A stretch of DNA of 64,000 nt from Sphaerisporangium album. Its GTDB lineage: Bacteria > Actinomycetota > Actinomycetes > Streptosporangiales > Streptosporangiaceae. The stretch's first letter is position 1; each line of letters begins with the position of its first letter. A program made the translations under genes and the position numbers. Shown one piece after another: positions 53,463-62,126 of this stretch. The stretch lies in contig NZ_QOIL01000005.1 in assembly GCF_003323745.1 (NCBI RefSeq), positions 372,001 through 436,000 of the forward strand, given 5' to 3'. The notes below the pieces were generated by a model. It did not search any database. It saw nothing but the letters and a program-made list of their open reading frames with translations, and was not told where the DNA came from.

Positions 53463-53820
53463 TTACGGGACGAGGGCGCTGAACTCCGCGGTCAGGGCGC
53501 TCTCACGGGCGTGGCCCGGCGGGCACCCCGGGGACGTCGCCGGCGGCGTCGAGCGCCGGCGGGTCTTGGAGGCGTGGTCCGGCGTACGGGCGGACTCGTC
53601 CGCCGAGTTCACCGCGAAGACCTTGGTAGAAGTAGATCGGCGTCGGGCTGAGCCCGGTGTCGCGCGACGTGGTGGCGGGCGCGTTCACCGTCGCGATCGG
53701 CGTGTCGCTTCGCCCCACCTCGCTGGATCGTGTAGCTGCTCGCGCGGGGGCCGTGCCTCCCCTTCGATCAAGATGGACGCGTCGCCGGGCGACGTGCGTC
53801 GTCATGGCTCCCCGTAGCCG
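53463..53820 (-). pseudogene. Decayed remnant of a fibronectin-III/carbohydrate-binding protein gene
   Basis: Minus-strand sequence matches parts of the intact gene at 62127-63641. Near 53640-53790 it resembles the first FN3 domain: TPIATVNAPATTSRDTGLSP here versus TPYATVNAPADTFLDRGPLS there, and GACGCGTCCATCTTGATCGAA versus GACTCGTCCATCCTGGTGGAA, with a base missing right after. Near 53463-53520 it matches the 3' end of the intact gene, so most of the middle has been deleted. The best open frame (53503-53805, 100 aa) switches frame relative to the intact gene. Confidence 0.75.
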
Positions 53821-53845
53821 TACGCGGCCGCCCGCCGGGTGGGCG

Positions 53846-53980
53846 TCAGGTGCGGAGCACCCGCCGTCGGAGGTGGCGAGATCCTCGATCCCGCCGGTGG
53901 CAATGGTGGACACCCATCCCCGTCGCGCCGATCGCCGGGGACCAGGTGGAGATGGCGGCCTCGAACCTGCGTGATGCCAT
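53846..53980 (-). CDS. 44-codon short ORF, possible leader peptide (copy 1)
   Basis: ATG at 53980 with GAGGGAGG at normal distance opens a 44-codon frame with MASRRFEAAISTW, then GATGMGVHHCHRRD and an Arg-rich end. A matching short frame with the same ribosome-binding site lies upstream of the intact copy (63874-63984). Shared features (MA start, W at 13, AT, VH-x-HR) suggest a conserved leader peptide for the FN3/peroxidase loci. Confidence 0.4.
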   Translation of the reverse strand: MASRRFEAAISTWSPAIGATGMGVHHCHRRDRGSRHLRRRVLRT

Positions 53981-54057
53981 GGTCCTCCCTCATCAGATGA
54001 CCGATCGTCGGGCATCGCCGGGGGGTCGGGTCCGCCAAGAAGGAAGTTCTCCTGCTC

Positions 54058-54086
54058 ACTATCACCAGCCCGAACTGATTAGTCAA
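54058..54086 (-). promoter_or_regulatory. Promoter upstream of the copy-1 leader ORF
   Basis: On the minus strand TTGACT (54086-54081) and GATAGT (54063-54058) are separated by exactly 17 nt, in an AT-rich pocket. A transcript would start near 54051 and carry the short ORF at 53980. Confidence 0.5.
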
Positions 54087-54334
54087 GACTTTGGCAATGT
54101 AGCAAACAAACGTCCGTCAAAACCCTGAGAAACGCGGAAGACCGGTCTACCCGTCACCATTAGTAGCGGTGATTTCTTTCGGGTCACGAGACCGAAGTGC
54201 CCGGCCATGACCGCCCGGGGGCACCGGTGCGTCACCAGCCCGACACTGGCGGGGGAGCAGGGGTTCGGCGGCGCGCCCGCGCCGGTGGGCGCGCCGCCGT
54301 CCGTCCCGATCGCATCTCGCCGGACGCCTCAGCA

Positions 54335-54361
54335 CAAATGAACCGCGAATACCTGAAGGCC
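54335..54361 (+). pseudogene. Fragment resembling the 3' end of sdhB
   Basis: The 27 nt match 49345-49371 with two differences and encode QMNREYLKA, compared with QMNRDYLKA at the end of the sdhB gene. The surrounding sequence is not sdhB-like. Short enough that chance cannot be fully excluded. Confidence 0.4.
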
Positions 54362-54402
54362 CGTCGAGTGGGCTTTCGTATCTGGGCTTTACCAAGCCGC
54401 CA

Positions 54403-54445
54403 CGGGCCCCGGGATGGTCTCTCGCGTCGCCCGGGGCCGTGTTTC
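54403..54445 (+). terminator. Hairpin downstream of the sdhB-like fragment
   Basis: GGCCCCGGG and CCCGGGGCC pair over 9 bp around a 16-nt loop, followed by GTGTTT. It resembles an intrinsic terminator but no intact gene precedes it. Confidence 0.35.
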
Positions 54446-54666
54446 CGCCTACCGGCCACCCCGTAATTCCGTAATCACATACCGCCCGGCTTCCGGCAGG
54501 CCGGGATTTCCTATGTCCAGCACATGGCAGGCGCCGATCCGACCGGTGCCGGGCCTGCTTCTCCGGGCGGCCGGGCTCTCCCCGGACGGACCCGGAGGTA
54601 AGCGAACTGAAAGGCGGTGCTTCCTAGAGTCCGGCTGACACGGAGGGCTCTGCTCGGGAGGGATTG

Positions 54667-56826
54667 TTGGATTCGTTGAGTGGATGGGTGGTCCGGCACC
54701 GGGTGGTGGTCGGGCTCGTATGGCTGGCGATCACCGTGGTGGGGTTGGTCCTGGCCCCGTCGGTGTCGGGCCGGTTGAAGAGCGGAATCCTTCTCGACAG
54801 TGCCGCGTACACGGCCAACGAGCGGATCGCGGCGCAGTACGGCGGTAGCGCGTCGGACCCGGGCGTCGTGGTGATCGACCTGCCGGACGGCTTGACGGTC
54901 ACGTCGGACGGGGTGGCGGCCAAGCTGCGCGCCCTGGACGCGCGGATCGCGAAGGGGATGCCCGGGCTCCGGGAGATCTCCTTTGCCTCGACCGGTGACC
55001 AGGCGCTGCTCGGCAACGGAGGGCGGAGCACGATCCTGCTCGTCTACCCGCCCCAGGCGGGACGCGACGTACCGGCCGCGGTGCTCGACCAGTTGACCTC
55101 GGCGGCCAGAACCGCCCTGCCGGAGGCCACGGTGCACAGCACCGGTTTGAACGCGCTCGCGTCCGGTAGCGCCTCCAGCGGCCACTCCAGTGTGATGACG
55201 GAGCTGTTGATCGGCGCGCTGGGCGCGTTGATCGTGCTGGCCTGGGTGTTCGGGTCGGTCCTCGCGCTCCTGCCGTTGGTCATGGCGCTGATCTCGGTGC
55301 TGACGATGCAGCTGTTCATCTACGCCCTGACGTTCGTGGTGCCCTCGGCGACGGTGCCGTTCAACCCGGCCGTGCAGTACATCGTCGCGCTGCTCGGGCT
55401 GGGCCTGTCGATCGACTACTCGCTGCTGATCGTCAACCGGTGGCGTGAGGAGCGCGCCGCGGGCAGGTCGAACGCGGAGGCGGTGCAGGCGGCCATGCGG
55501 CGGGCCGGGCACGCGGTCATGTTCAGCGGTGTCACCGCGTCCCTCGGGCTGTTCGCGCTGATCGTGGTTCCGGTGTCGCTCGTGCGTGGTGTCGGCATCT
55601 CCGGGCTGTTCATCCCCTCGACGGCCACGCTGGTCGCCTTGACACTGCTCCCGGCCGTGCTGTCGAAGCTGGGTCCGCGCCTGGACTGGCCGCGACGCCG
55701 GTCCAGCGGGAAGGTGAGCCGGTTCTGGACGTGGTGGTCGCACACGGTGATCCGCCACCGGGTCCTGGCCGCCGTGTTCGGCTTGGCGATCCTGTCCGGG
55801 CTGACCGGGGTCGCGGCGACCATGAACATCGCGCAGCCGACCGGGTCCGCGCTGGTCGGCACCGATGCCTACGCCGACGGGCTGCGCGCCCTGGAAGCCG
55901 GCGGGTTCCCCAGCGGCACCCTCACCACCATCCCGATATGGGTGCCTTCGTCCGGGCAGGCGCAGGCGGTCGCGGCGTCGTTGGACGGCCTGTCGAGCGT
56001 GCACGGCGCGGTGGCCCCGACCGGCGCGTCCTGGCAGCGAGGAGGAAGTGGGCTGGTGGTCGTGCTGCCCGAGCGCGAGGTCGGCACCTCGGACGCGGGC
56101 ACCTCGCTGGACGACGTGCGGCGCACGGTGCCGCACGGGGTGCTGGTCGGAGGCCACGCCGCGCAGCAGATCGACGAGGCCGACGCCACCTATGGCGCGT
56201 TCCCCCTGATGTTCGGCCTGGTGGCCCTCGTGACGTTCCTGCTCCTCGCCCGCGGGCTGAGGTCGATCATGCTTCCGGCCAAGGCGGTGCTGCTCAACGC
56301 GGTGTCGGTGGCGGCGACCTACGGTGTAGTCGTCATTGTCTGGCAGCACGGGATCGGGACCGAGGCGTTGTGGGGCGTGCCGGGCACTGGATCGGTCGAC
56401 ACCTTCGTGCCGATGCTGTTGTTCGGGTTCCTGTTCGGCATTTCCATGGACTACGAGGTGTTCATCCTCGCCCGGGTGCGGGAGGGCTACGAGCGCACCG
56501 GCTCCACCCACGAGGGGATCGTCGAAGGCATCTCGCGGACCGGGCGGCTGGTGACCAGCGCGGCTTTGATCCTGTTCTTCTCGCTCGCGTCTCTGGCCTC
56601 CGCGAACGACATCACCGTCCGTGAGCTCGCCTCCGGGATGGCCGCGGGTGTCGTGCTCGACGCCGTCGTCGTACGGATGCTGCTACTGCCGGCGCTGGTG
56701 TCCCTGTTCGGCAAGGTCAACTGGTGGATGCCCGGCTGGGCCGCCCGGCTGTTGCGGCTGCCCCCGGCGAGCACGCCCGAGCCGCCCGCACGGGGCCGGG
56801 CAGCGCTGAACGTGGGTGATGCTTGA
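54667..56826 (+). CDS. MMPL/RND-family transporter
   Basis: 719 aa, about the size of small MmpL proteins. Two copies of the RND pattern: a first helix (GLVWLAITVVGLVLAPSVSG), an external domain (about 35-170), then a bundle of helices including ALIVLAWVFGSVLALLPLVM and YIVALLGLGLSIDYSLLIVN, whose Asp-Tyr is the MMPL proton-relay element; and again GFLFGISMDYEVFILARVRE in the second half. It exports lipids or hydrophobic compounds. The start is TTG at 54667, 5 nt after GGGAGG; TTG at 54664 is too close to it. It lies 3 nt before the response-regulator gene, so transporter and sensor are one operon. Confidence 0.9.
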   Translation: MDSLSGWVVRHRVVVGLVWLAITVVGLVLAPSVSGRLKSGILLDSAAYTANERIAAQYGGSASDPGVVVIDLPDGLTVTSDGVAAKLRALDARIAKGMPGLREISFASTGDQALLGNGGRSTILLVYPPQAGRDVPAAVLDQLTSAARTALPEATVHSTGLNALASGSASSGHSSVMTELLIGALGALIVLAWVFGSVLALLPLVMALISVLTMQLFIYALTFVVPSATVPFNPAVQYIVALLGLGLSIDYSLLIVNRWREERAAGRSNAEAVQAAMRRAGHAVMFSGVTASLGLFALIVVPVSLVRGVGISGLFIPSTATLVALTLLPAVLSKLGPRLDWPRRRSSGKVSRFWTWWSHTVIRHRVLAAVFGLAILSGLTGVAATMNIAQPTGSALVGTDAYADGLRALEAGGFPSGTLTTIPIWVPSSGQAQAVAASLDGLSSVHGAVAPTGASWQRGGSGLVVVLPEREVGTSDAGTSLDDVRRTVPHGVLVGGHAAQQIDEADATYGAFPLMFGLVALVTFLLLARGLRSIMLPAKAVLLNAVSVAATYGVVVIVWQHGIGTEALWGVPGTGSVDTFVPMLLFGFLFGISMDYEVFILARVREGYERTGSTHEGIVEGISRTGRLVTSAALILFFSLASLASANDITVRELASGMAAGVVLDAVVVRMLLLPALVSLFGKVNWWMPGWAARLLRLPPASTPEPPARGRAALNVGDA

Positions 56827-56829
56827 ACC

Positions 56830-57540
56830 ATGAAAGTGCTGGTGGTCGAGGACGAGCCGGACATGGCCGAGTCCCTGAGGTGGGGGCTGGAGGCGGAGGG
56901 CTACGTCGTGGACGTGGCCGACAACGGTGAGGACGGCCTGTGGAAGGCCGGTGAGACCGGTCACGACGTGATCATCCTCGATGTCATGCTGCCCGGCCTG
57001 GACGGCTTCCAGGTCTGTGGCCGGCTGCGCGCCCAGGGCGTGTGGACGCCGATCCTGATGCTGACGGCGATGGACGACGACCTGGATCTCGCCGAAGGGC
57101 TCGACGCCGGCGCGGACGACTACCTGCCCAAGCCGTTCTCCTACACGGTCCTGCTGGCCCGGCTGCGGGCGCTGACCCGGCGCGGGCTCGGGGAACGGCC
57201 CGCGGTGATCGCCGCCGGGGGTCTCACCCTCGACCCTGCCAGGCGCAAGGTGTGGCGCGACGGGGCGGAACTGGACCTGTCCAGCCGGGAGGTGGCGGTG
57301 CTGGAGTACCTGATGCGGCGTCAGGGCCGCGTCGTATCGAAGACCGAGCTGCTCGACCACTGCTGGGATTCGGCCTACGACGGCGGCCCGGCAGTGGTCG
57401 AGGTCCACATCCACCGGCTGCGCCGCAAGATCGATCCGCCGGACGGCGCGCCGACCATCGTCACCCTGCGCGGCCAGGGCTACCTCATAGAAGCCGGCCC
57501 TGGAGAAGCCGACGCCAGAGAAGCCGGCCATGCCCCCTGA
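56830..57540 (+). CDS. OmpR-family response regulator
   Basis: 236 aa. Receiver with acidic residues in VEDEPDMAES, phosphoacceptor Asp51 (VIILDVMLPGLDGF), Thr in MLTAMDD and Lys in DYLPKPFSY; winged-helix DNA-binding domain about 128-222 with LSSREVAVLEYLMRRQGRVV, VVEVHIHRLRRKID and LRGQGYLI. It follows the MMPL gene by 3 nt and overlaps the kinase gene by 11 nt. Likely controls the transporter. Confidence 0.94.
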   Translation: MKVLVVEDEPDMAESLRWGLEAEGYVVDVADNGEDGLWKAGETGHDVIILDVMLPGLDGFQVCGRLRAQGVWTPILMLTAMDDDLDLAEGLDAGADDYLPKPFSYTVLLARLRALTRRGLGERPAVIAAGGLTLDPARRKVWRDGAELDLSSREVAVLEYLMRRQGRVVSKTELLDHCWDSAYDGGPAVVEVHIHRLRRKIDPPDGAPTIVTLRGQGYLIEAGPGEADAREAGHAP

Positions 57541-58915
57541 ACCGGGTCCGCGGGCTCGGTCACGCCGCAGGCGGTCGCTGCGGACCCGTGTCACCATCTC
57601 CGCCAGCCTGATCACCGCCGCCGCCATCACGGGCGGCGTCGTGCTGCTCTACCTCCTGCAGATGCACGCGGTGCGGCAGACCGTCGACGGCCAGCTACGC
57701 ACCTACGCCGCCCAGATCGCCCAGGCGTCGCCCACCGGAAACTGGCCCCGTCCGCTGCCCCGCTCGTCGCTGGATCCCGCCGCCGAGGCCCAGGTGATCG
57801 CCGCCGACGGCACCGTCCTCACCTCCACCCGCGGCCTGGCCGGGGTCCCCGCCACGTTCGCGCTTCCCGCCGGGTCGACCAGGCCGGTCCGGCTCAAGGG
57901 CGCCGACGGCGTGATACCCGACGACGTCGGGGTCTTCGCGCTCCGCGAGATCGTCAACGGGCAGCCCGTCACGATCGTCGCCGGCACCCCCACTGGGCTC
58001 CTCAGGTCGATCAACACCGAGTTCACCTACCGGCTGATCGCAGGGTTTCCGATCACCCTCGCGCTCGCCGCCGCCGCCGTGTGGACCCTGGTCGGGCGCG
58101 CGCTCGCCCCGGTGGAGCAGATCCGGCGCGCCGTCACCGACATCACCTCCGCCGACCTGTCCCGCCGCGTGCCCGAACCGGGCACGATCGACGAGATCGG
58201 GCACCTGGCCGAGACGATGAACGAGATGCTCGCCCGGCTGGAGGACTCCGCGCTGCGCCAGCGCCGGTTCGTCGCCGACGCCTCCCATGAACTGCGCAGC
58301 CCGCTCGCCACCCTCCGCACCACCCTCGACGTGGCACTGGCCCACCCCGATCGGGCGCCGTGGCCCGCCGTGGCGACCCGCGCGGCCGGCCAGACCGCGC
58401 GCCTGGAGCGGCTCATCCAGGACCTCCTGCGCCTGGCCAAGGCGGACGAACACCCCCAGGTCGGCCACCGTCAGACCCTTGACGCCGCCGACCTCCTCCG
58501 TGACGTCGTCGGCGCCACCCCGGCTCGCGGGCTCACCGTCGACCTCCACCTCGCCGACGGGGTGTTCCTCCACGGCGACCGCGCCGATCTCGGCCGGCTG
58601 GTGCGCAACCTGCTCGACAACGCCGTCCGCTACGCCGCTTCCACGGTCACGGTCACGCTCGCCGCCACGCCGGGCACTGCTCGTATCCACGTCCTCGACG
58701 ACGGACCGGGTGTCCCCGCCGCGGATCGGGAGCGCGTCTTCGACCGTTTCGTCCGGCTCGACGCCAGCCGTGATCGGGCCAGTGGCAACAGCGGTCTCGG
58801 CCTGGCGATAGCCCGCGAGATCGCGTCGGCGCACCAAGGCTGGGTCTGGGCCGCGGATCCTCCGAAATCGGGCGCCCACTTGATCATCGAACTACCGCGC
58901 CTGACCGGTCACTGA
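57530..58915 (+). CDS. Sensor histidine kinase of the MMPL-linked system
   Basis: 461 aa. Helix 1 about 25-44, extracytoplasmic domain of about 120 residues (45-165), helix 2 about 168-187, HAMP (RALAPVEQIRRAVTDITSAD), HisKA with His253 (FVADASHELRSPLATLRTTL), HATPase motifs RNLLDNAVRYA, VLDDGPGVPAADRERVFDRF and GLGLAIAREIASAHQG. Complete kinase; the sensed signal is unknown. Last gene of the transporter operon. Confidence 0.94.
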   Translation: MPPEPGPRARSRRRRSLRTRVTISASLITAAAITGGVVLLYLLQMHAVRQTVDGQLRTYAAQIAQASPTGNWPRPLPRSSLDPAAEAQVIAADGTVLTSTRGLAGVPATFALPAGSTRPVRLKGADGVIPDDVGVFALREIVNGQPVTIVAGTPTGLLRSINTEFTYRLIAGFPITLALAAAAVWTLVGRALAPVEQIRRAVTDITSADLSRRVPEPGTIDEIGHLAETMNEMLARLEDSALRQRRFVADASHELRSPLATLRTTLDVALAHPDRAPWPAVATRAAGQTARLERLIQDLLRLAKADEHPQVGHRQTLDAADLLRDVVGATPARGLTVDLHLADGVFLHGDRADLGRLVRNLLDNAVRYAASTVTVTLAATPGTARIHVLDDGPGVPAADRERVFDRFVRLDASRDRASGNSGLGLAIAREIASAHQGWVWAADPPKSGAHLIIELPRLTGH

Positions 58916-58947
58916 CCCGCGTCCCCGAAGCCCGCGGAGGCGCGCCG

Positions 58948-59022
58948 TCGCGATCATGCTGGTCGGCATCCTGCACCACCTGCACGACGACGAGAACCCG
59001 CAGGCCATCGTCGCAAGGGAAA
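58948..59022 (+). pseudogene. Scrap of a PF04672-type SAM methyltransferase gene
   Basis: Translated in one frame, this stretch reads AVAIMLVGILHHLHDDENPQ followed by AIVAR, which resembles the LxxxLHxxxDxxxPxxIVAR segment of the S-adenosyl methyltransferase family PF04672 (DUF574) common in actinomycetes. No other part of the gene is present; the sequence on both sides is unrelated. Confidence 0.45.
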
Positions 59023-59069
59023 CCCGCCGTGCCGGAGGGAGCCCGGCGCGGCGGGTTCGGGGTGTCGGG

Positions 59070-61919
59070 TCAGGAGGTGTGGGCGCGGGTCAGGGTCTGC
59101 GGGTTCGCCTTGGTCGTGGTGGGGGTTTGGGAGGTCGCGGCAGGGGTGGTGGGGAGGAGGAAGACGTTGGCCGGGAGTTCCGACTGGGGGATGTCGGTGT
59201 TCAGGGCGATGATCTGGGACAACGTTCTGCGGTGGTCGATGCCGTACTGCTGGCGGACGTAGGTCAGCAGGGGGTCGTTCTGGTAGTGGAAGCGGTCGCC
59301 GTCGCGGAGGGCGGTGAACTGGGCCTTCCAGATGGCGAGCTGGAGTTCGCCGAACTCGGAGCCGGCGACGTGCTTCTCGGCGAGCATTCCGGTGAAGGCG
59401 TCCAGGCTGCCGACCGAGCCGTAGATCGCCTTGAGCCGGGCGGCCAGGGTGGTGCGGCGGACGACGCGGGTGGCGTTGTCGGCGGCGACGGTCGTCGGGT
59501 TGCCGTTGATGTCGAAGAGCTGGACGACGTCGATGCTGTTCGGGTCGTTGATCTCGTTGCCGGGGGTGAGCAGCGGGTCGGACGGGAAGCTTTCCGTCGT
59601 CTCGCCGGTGATCGAGGTGAACGACGTCTTGGAGGGCAGGCCGTAGGCGTTGCGGAGCTGGTTGTAGCTCGGCATGCCGTGGTCGCGCCCGCGCAGCAGG
59701 TCGACGGCGCCGAGGTCGACCACGCCGCGGAAGCACTGCGGCAGGGTGGGTCCATCGAGGCAGCCGGGGTTGCCGGCGACGGGGACCTGGAACAGGACGC
59801 TGCGGAGCTGGTTGTCGATCGTCTCGTCGTTGCGGTACTCCGACTCGCCGCCGATGCCCTTCAGCATGGGGCCGAGCCCGATCCGGGACACCAGGTCGGG
59901 GTTGAAGAACGCCACGTTCAGCGGGACGGCGAGCGCGACGTCGGCGCCGGTGACGGTCACCTCGACGCCCTGCGCCTCAAGGGCGTCGAGGGTCGCCTGG
60001 GAGTAGCGGCCGGCGTTGGTGTGGAACTCCATCTCGCCGTGGATCTGGCTGTGGGCGCGGTAGCCCACGGTGGCGAACTCGTTGGTGACGGACGCGTCGG
60101 CGCCGTCGTCGTACCCCTGGTAGGCGGGCAGCGTGACGCCCATGGCGGGGAGGAACTCGTTGTAGGTGATGTACTGCTGCTCGGCGATCACCACCGCGCG
60201 GGCGATCTGGAACTTGTCCTGCTGCGACAGCGAGGCGGGCAGCAGCGAGACGATCCGGTTGTGCTCGCGGGCGAACAGCGTCTGCGTCGCGGTGAGGGCG
60301 ATGTTCTCGTTGGCGCGCACGTCTCCGGTGACGACGGCGCTCGCGGGCGCGGCGAGCAGGCGTCCGTCCACCTGCATCCGCGGCGCGGCCGACGCGTTGC
60401 CGCGGCTGTCGCGGCGGGGCAGGTAGCCGCCGGGCAGCATCAGGGTGGCGTTGTTGTTGGCGGGGTCGCCGTCCACCGAGCCGTCGCGCAGCCAGTCGAG
60501 GCGGGCGTCGGTGCCGCCGTAGACGGCCCACGCGTCGATGTAGGAGCTGACGGTGTTGACCTGCTGGCGGGCGTTGGACACGCCGGTGCCCGGCGCGGCG
60601 GCCGTGCGCGTGAACGGGACGACGCCGAGGTCGTTGGTGAAGATCTCCATCGGGTCGGTGCGGTCGAACGGTATGTCGGCCTGAGTGCCGTCGTCCTGGC
60701 GCAGGCCGATGGTGTGGTCGATGAACTGGCCCCACACGTTTCCCCACTGCGTGACCCCACGCTCGGAGAAGACGTTCACGTTGGTGTCGTTGAACACGCG
60801 GTTGGAGACGTAACGCGGGTTGGGGCCGGCGGCCATCTGGCTCTTGCCGTCGGTGTACCGCACCGGGCCGACCCGGGAGTACAGGGTGTCGGCGTTGCCC
60901 CGCGCCGGGGCGAAGGGGTTGTTGCCCGCGCCGTCGAGGCTCTCGGTCTCCCAGGAGCCGAGGATCGGCGCGGCGGCCACGCCGCGGACCTCCAGTCCCC
61001 ACAGTGAGTAGCCGTACGCCGTGTGCCGCGCGGTGCCGTAGACGCGGACGTAACGCCCGGCGCCCGAGACGGCGAGCGTCTGGAGCCCCCCGGTGCCGGT
61101 GGCGGTCGAGTAGATCGTCGTCCAGGTGGACGCGTTGTCGGATACCTGGATCTGGAAGGCGGTGGCGTAGGAGTTCTGCCAGTTCAGCACCACCTGGCAG
61201 ACGCGCCGCGACACGCCAAGGTCCACCTGGATCCACTGCGGGTCGCTGAACGCGCTGGACCAGCGGGTGCCGGCGTCCCCGTCGACCGCGGCCGGGGCGG
61301 ACAGTCCGGCGTTCTCGACGGACGACGCGGTCGCGGGGCGGTTCAGCGCCAGGTCGGCCGCGCCGCAGGCGGTCCGGACGAACGAGCCGTAGACCTGGAA
61401 CTCCCACAGCGAGTAGCCGTAGACCGTGTGCCGGGTCGTGCCGTACATCCGCACGTAGCGGCCGGTGCCGGTCACGTCCAGGGTCTGGGTGCCGCCGGGT
61501 CCGTTGGCGGTCGAGTACAGGTTCGTCCAGGTGACGGCGTTGTCGGAGGTCTGGAGCTGGAAGGCCACGGCGTAGGACGTGTGCCAGGTGAGCGCGACCC
61601 GGCTGATCGCGGCCTTCGTCCCGAGGTCGATCTGGATCCACTGGGGGTCGCTGAAGGCGCTGGACCAGCGGCTGGTGGTGCTGCCGTCGACCGCCGCGGA
61701 GGCCGGGGTGCCGACGGCCTCGATGGACGACGCCGTGACCGGCTTGCCCTTGGACAGCAGGGCGGGGGCGGCCTCGGCGGGGGCGCCGACGGCGACGATC
61801 AGCCCGATGAGCAGCATGAGGACGGACAAGGCGGCGGGAACGGCGCGAACGGCCGGACGGCGAAGGGCGCGGACGGCGGGCCGTGGGCGGCGGCCCTCCG
61901 AGGGGGGAACGGATCGCAT
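59070..61919 (-). CDS. Secreted haem peroxidase with two N-terminal discoidin domains (copy 2)
   Basis: 949 aa. Signal peptide to about residue 50 (AVPAALSVLMLLIGLIVAVG). Two F5/8 type C (discoidin/CBM32-like) domains of about 130 residues follow, each with SRWSSAFSDPQWIQIDLG or RWSSAFSDPQWIQVDLG and ending YGYSLWEFQVYG or YGYSLWGLEVRG; these usually bind sugars or lipids. The peroxidase domain then matches copy 1 closely (WGQFIDHTIGL, DVRANENIALTATQTLFARE, GYRAHSQIHGEM, DLLRGRDHGMPSYNQLRNAY). The discoidin pair would target the enzyme to a polymer or cell surface. Start ATG after GGGAG as in copy 1. The intact FN3 protein gene lies 207 nt upstream on the same strand. Confidence 0.92.
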   Translation of the reverse strand: MRSVPPSEGRRPRPAVRALRRPAVRAVPAALSVLMLLIGLIVAVGAPAEAAPALLSKGKPVTASSIEAVGTPASAAVDGSTTSRWSSAFSDPQWIQIDLGTKAAISRVALTWHTSYAVAFQLQTSDNAVTWTNLYSTANGPGGTQTLDVTGTGRYVRMYGTTRHTVYGYSLWEFQVYGSFVRTACGAADLALNRPATASSVENAGLSAPAAVDGDAGTRWSSAFSDPQWIQVDLGVSRRVCQVVLNWQNSYATAFQIQVSDNASTWTTIYSTATGTGGLQTLAVSGAGRYVRVYGTARHTAYGYSLWGLEVRGVAAAPILGSWETESLDGAGNNPFAPARGNADTLYSRVGPVRYTDGKSQMAAGPNPRYVSNRVFNDTNVNVFSERGVTQWGNVWGQFIDHTIGLRQDDGTQADIPFDRTDPMEIFTNDLGVVPFTRTAAAPGTGVSNARQQVNTVSSYIDAWAVYGGTDARLDWLRDGSVDGDPANNNATLMLPGGYLPRRDSRGNASAAPRMQVDGRLLAAPASAVVTGDVRANENIALTATQTLFAREHNRIVSLLPASLSQQDKFQIARAVVIAEQQYITYNEFLPAMGVTLPAYQGYDDGADASVTNEFATVGYRAHSQIHGEMEFHTNAGRYSQATLDALEAQGVEVTVTGADVALAVPLNVAFFNPDLVSRIGLGPMLKGIGGESEYRNDETIDNQLRSVLFQVPVAGNPGCLDGPTLPQCFRGVVDLGAVDLLRGRDHGMPSYNQLRNAYGLPSKTSFTSITGETTESFPSDPLLTPGNEINDPNSIDVVQLFDINGNPTTVAADNATRVVRRTTLAARLKAIYGSVGSLDAFTGMLAEKHVAGSEFGELQLAIWKAQFTALRDGDRFHYQNDPLLTYVRQQYGIDHRRTLSQIIALNTDIPQSELPANVFLLPTTPAATSQTPTTTKANPQTLTRAHTS

Positions 61920-61995
61920 GGACGAACTCCCTGCTTGCGCGGGTGACGGGGCGCGCCGCGCCGGTCTGCCCGCCCTGATGGAGGGGGCGGGGAAT

Positions 61996-62015
61996 CCGCA
62001 CGTGCCGACGTGCGG
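61996..62015 (-). terminator. Hairpin between the FN3 protein and peroxidase genes
   Basis: CCGCACGT and ACGTGCGG form a perfect 8-bp stem around GCCG, 110 nt past the minus-strand stop at 62127 and about 80 nt before the peroxidase start. It may attenuate read-through from the FN3 gene. Confidence 0.35.
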
Positions 62016-62126
62016 GCCTGACCGGACGCGACGCGCCGTTGTGCGGCCACCGCCGGCGCTCTGCCGCGCGGGCGTCGGCGGTGGAGGCCTTGAAGGGCAC
62101 GGGAGGGGCCGTGTCCAGAAGGGGTG

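Larger units (their letters stand above)
54087..54663. other. Gene-poor stretch with remnants
   Basis: No credible gene in about 580 nt. It starts AT-rich (to about 54180), contains a 27-bp near-copy of the sdhB 3' end at 54335-54361 and a hairpin at 54403-54440, and ends with the GGGAGG ribosome-binding site (54656-54661) of the MmpL-like transporter gene. Confidence 0.5.

Noticed and set aside
58956-61007. 683-codon plus-strand open frame
   Set aside because: Apart from the first 25 codons (a methyltransferase scrap) it is the antisense of the peroxidase gene.
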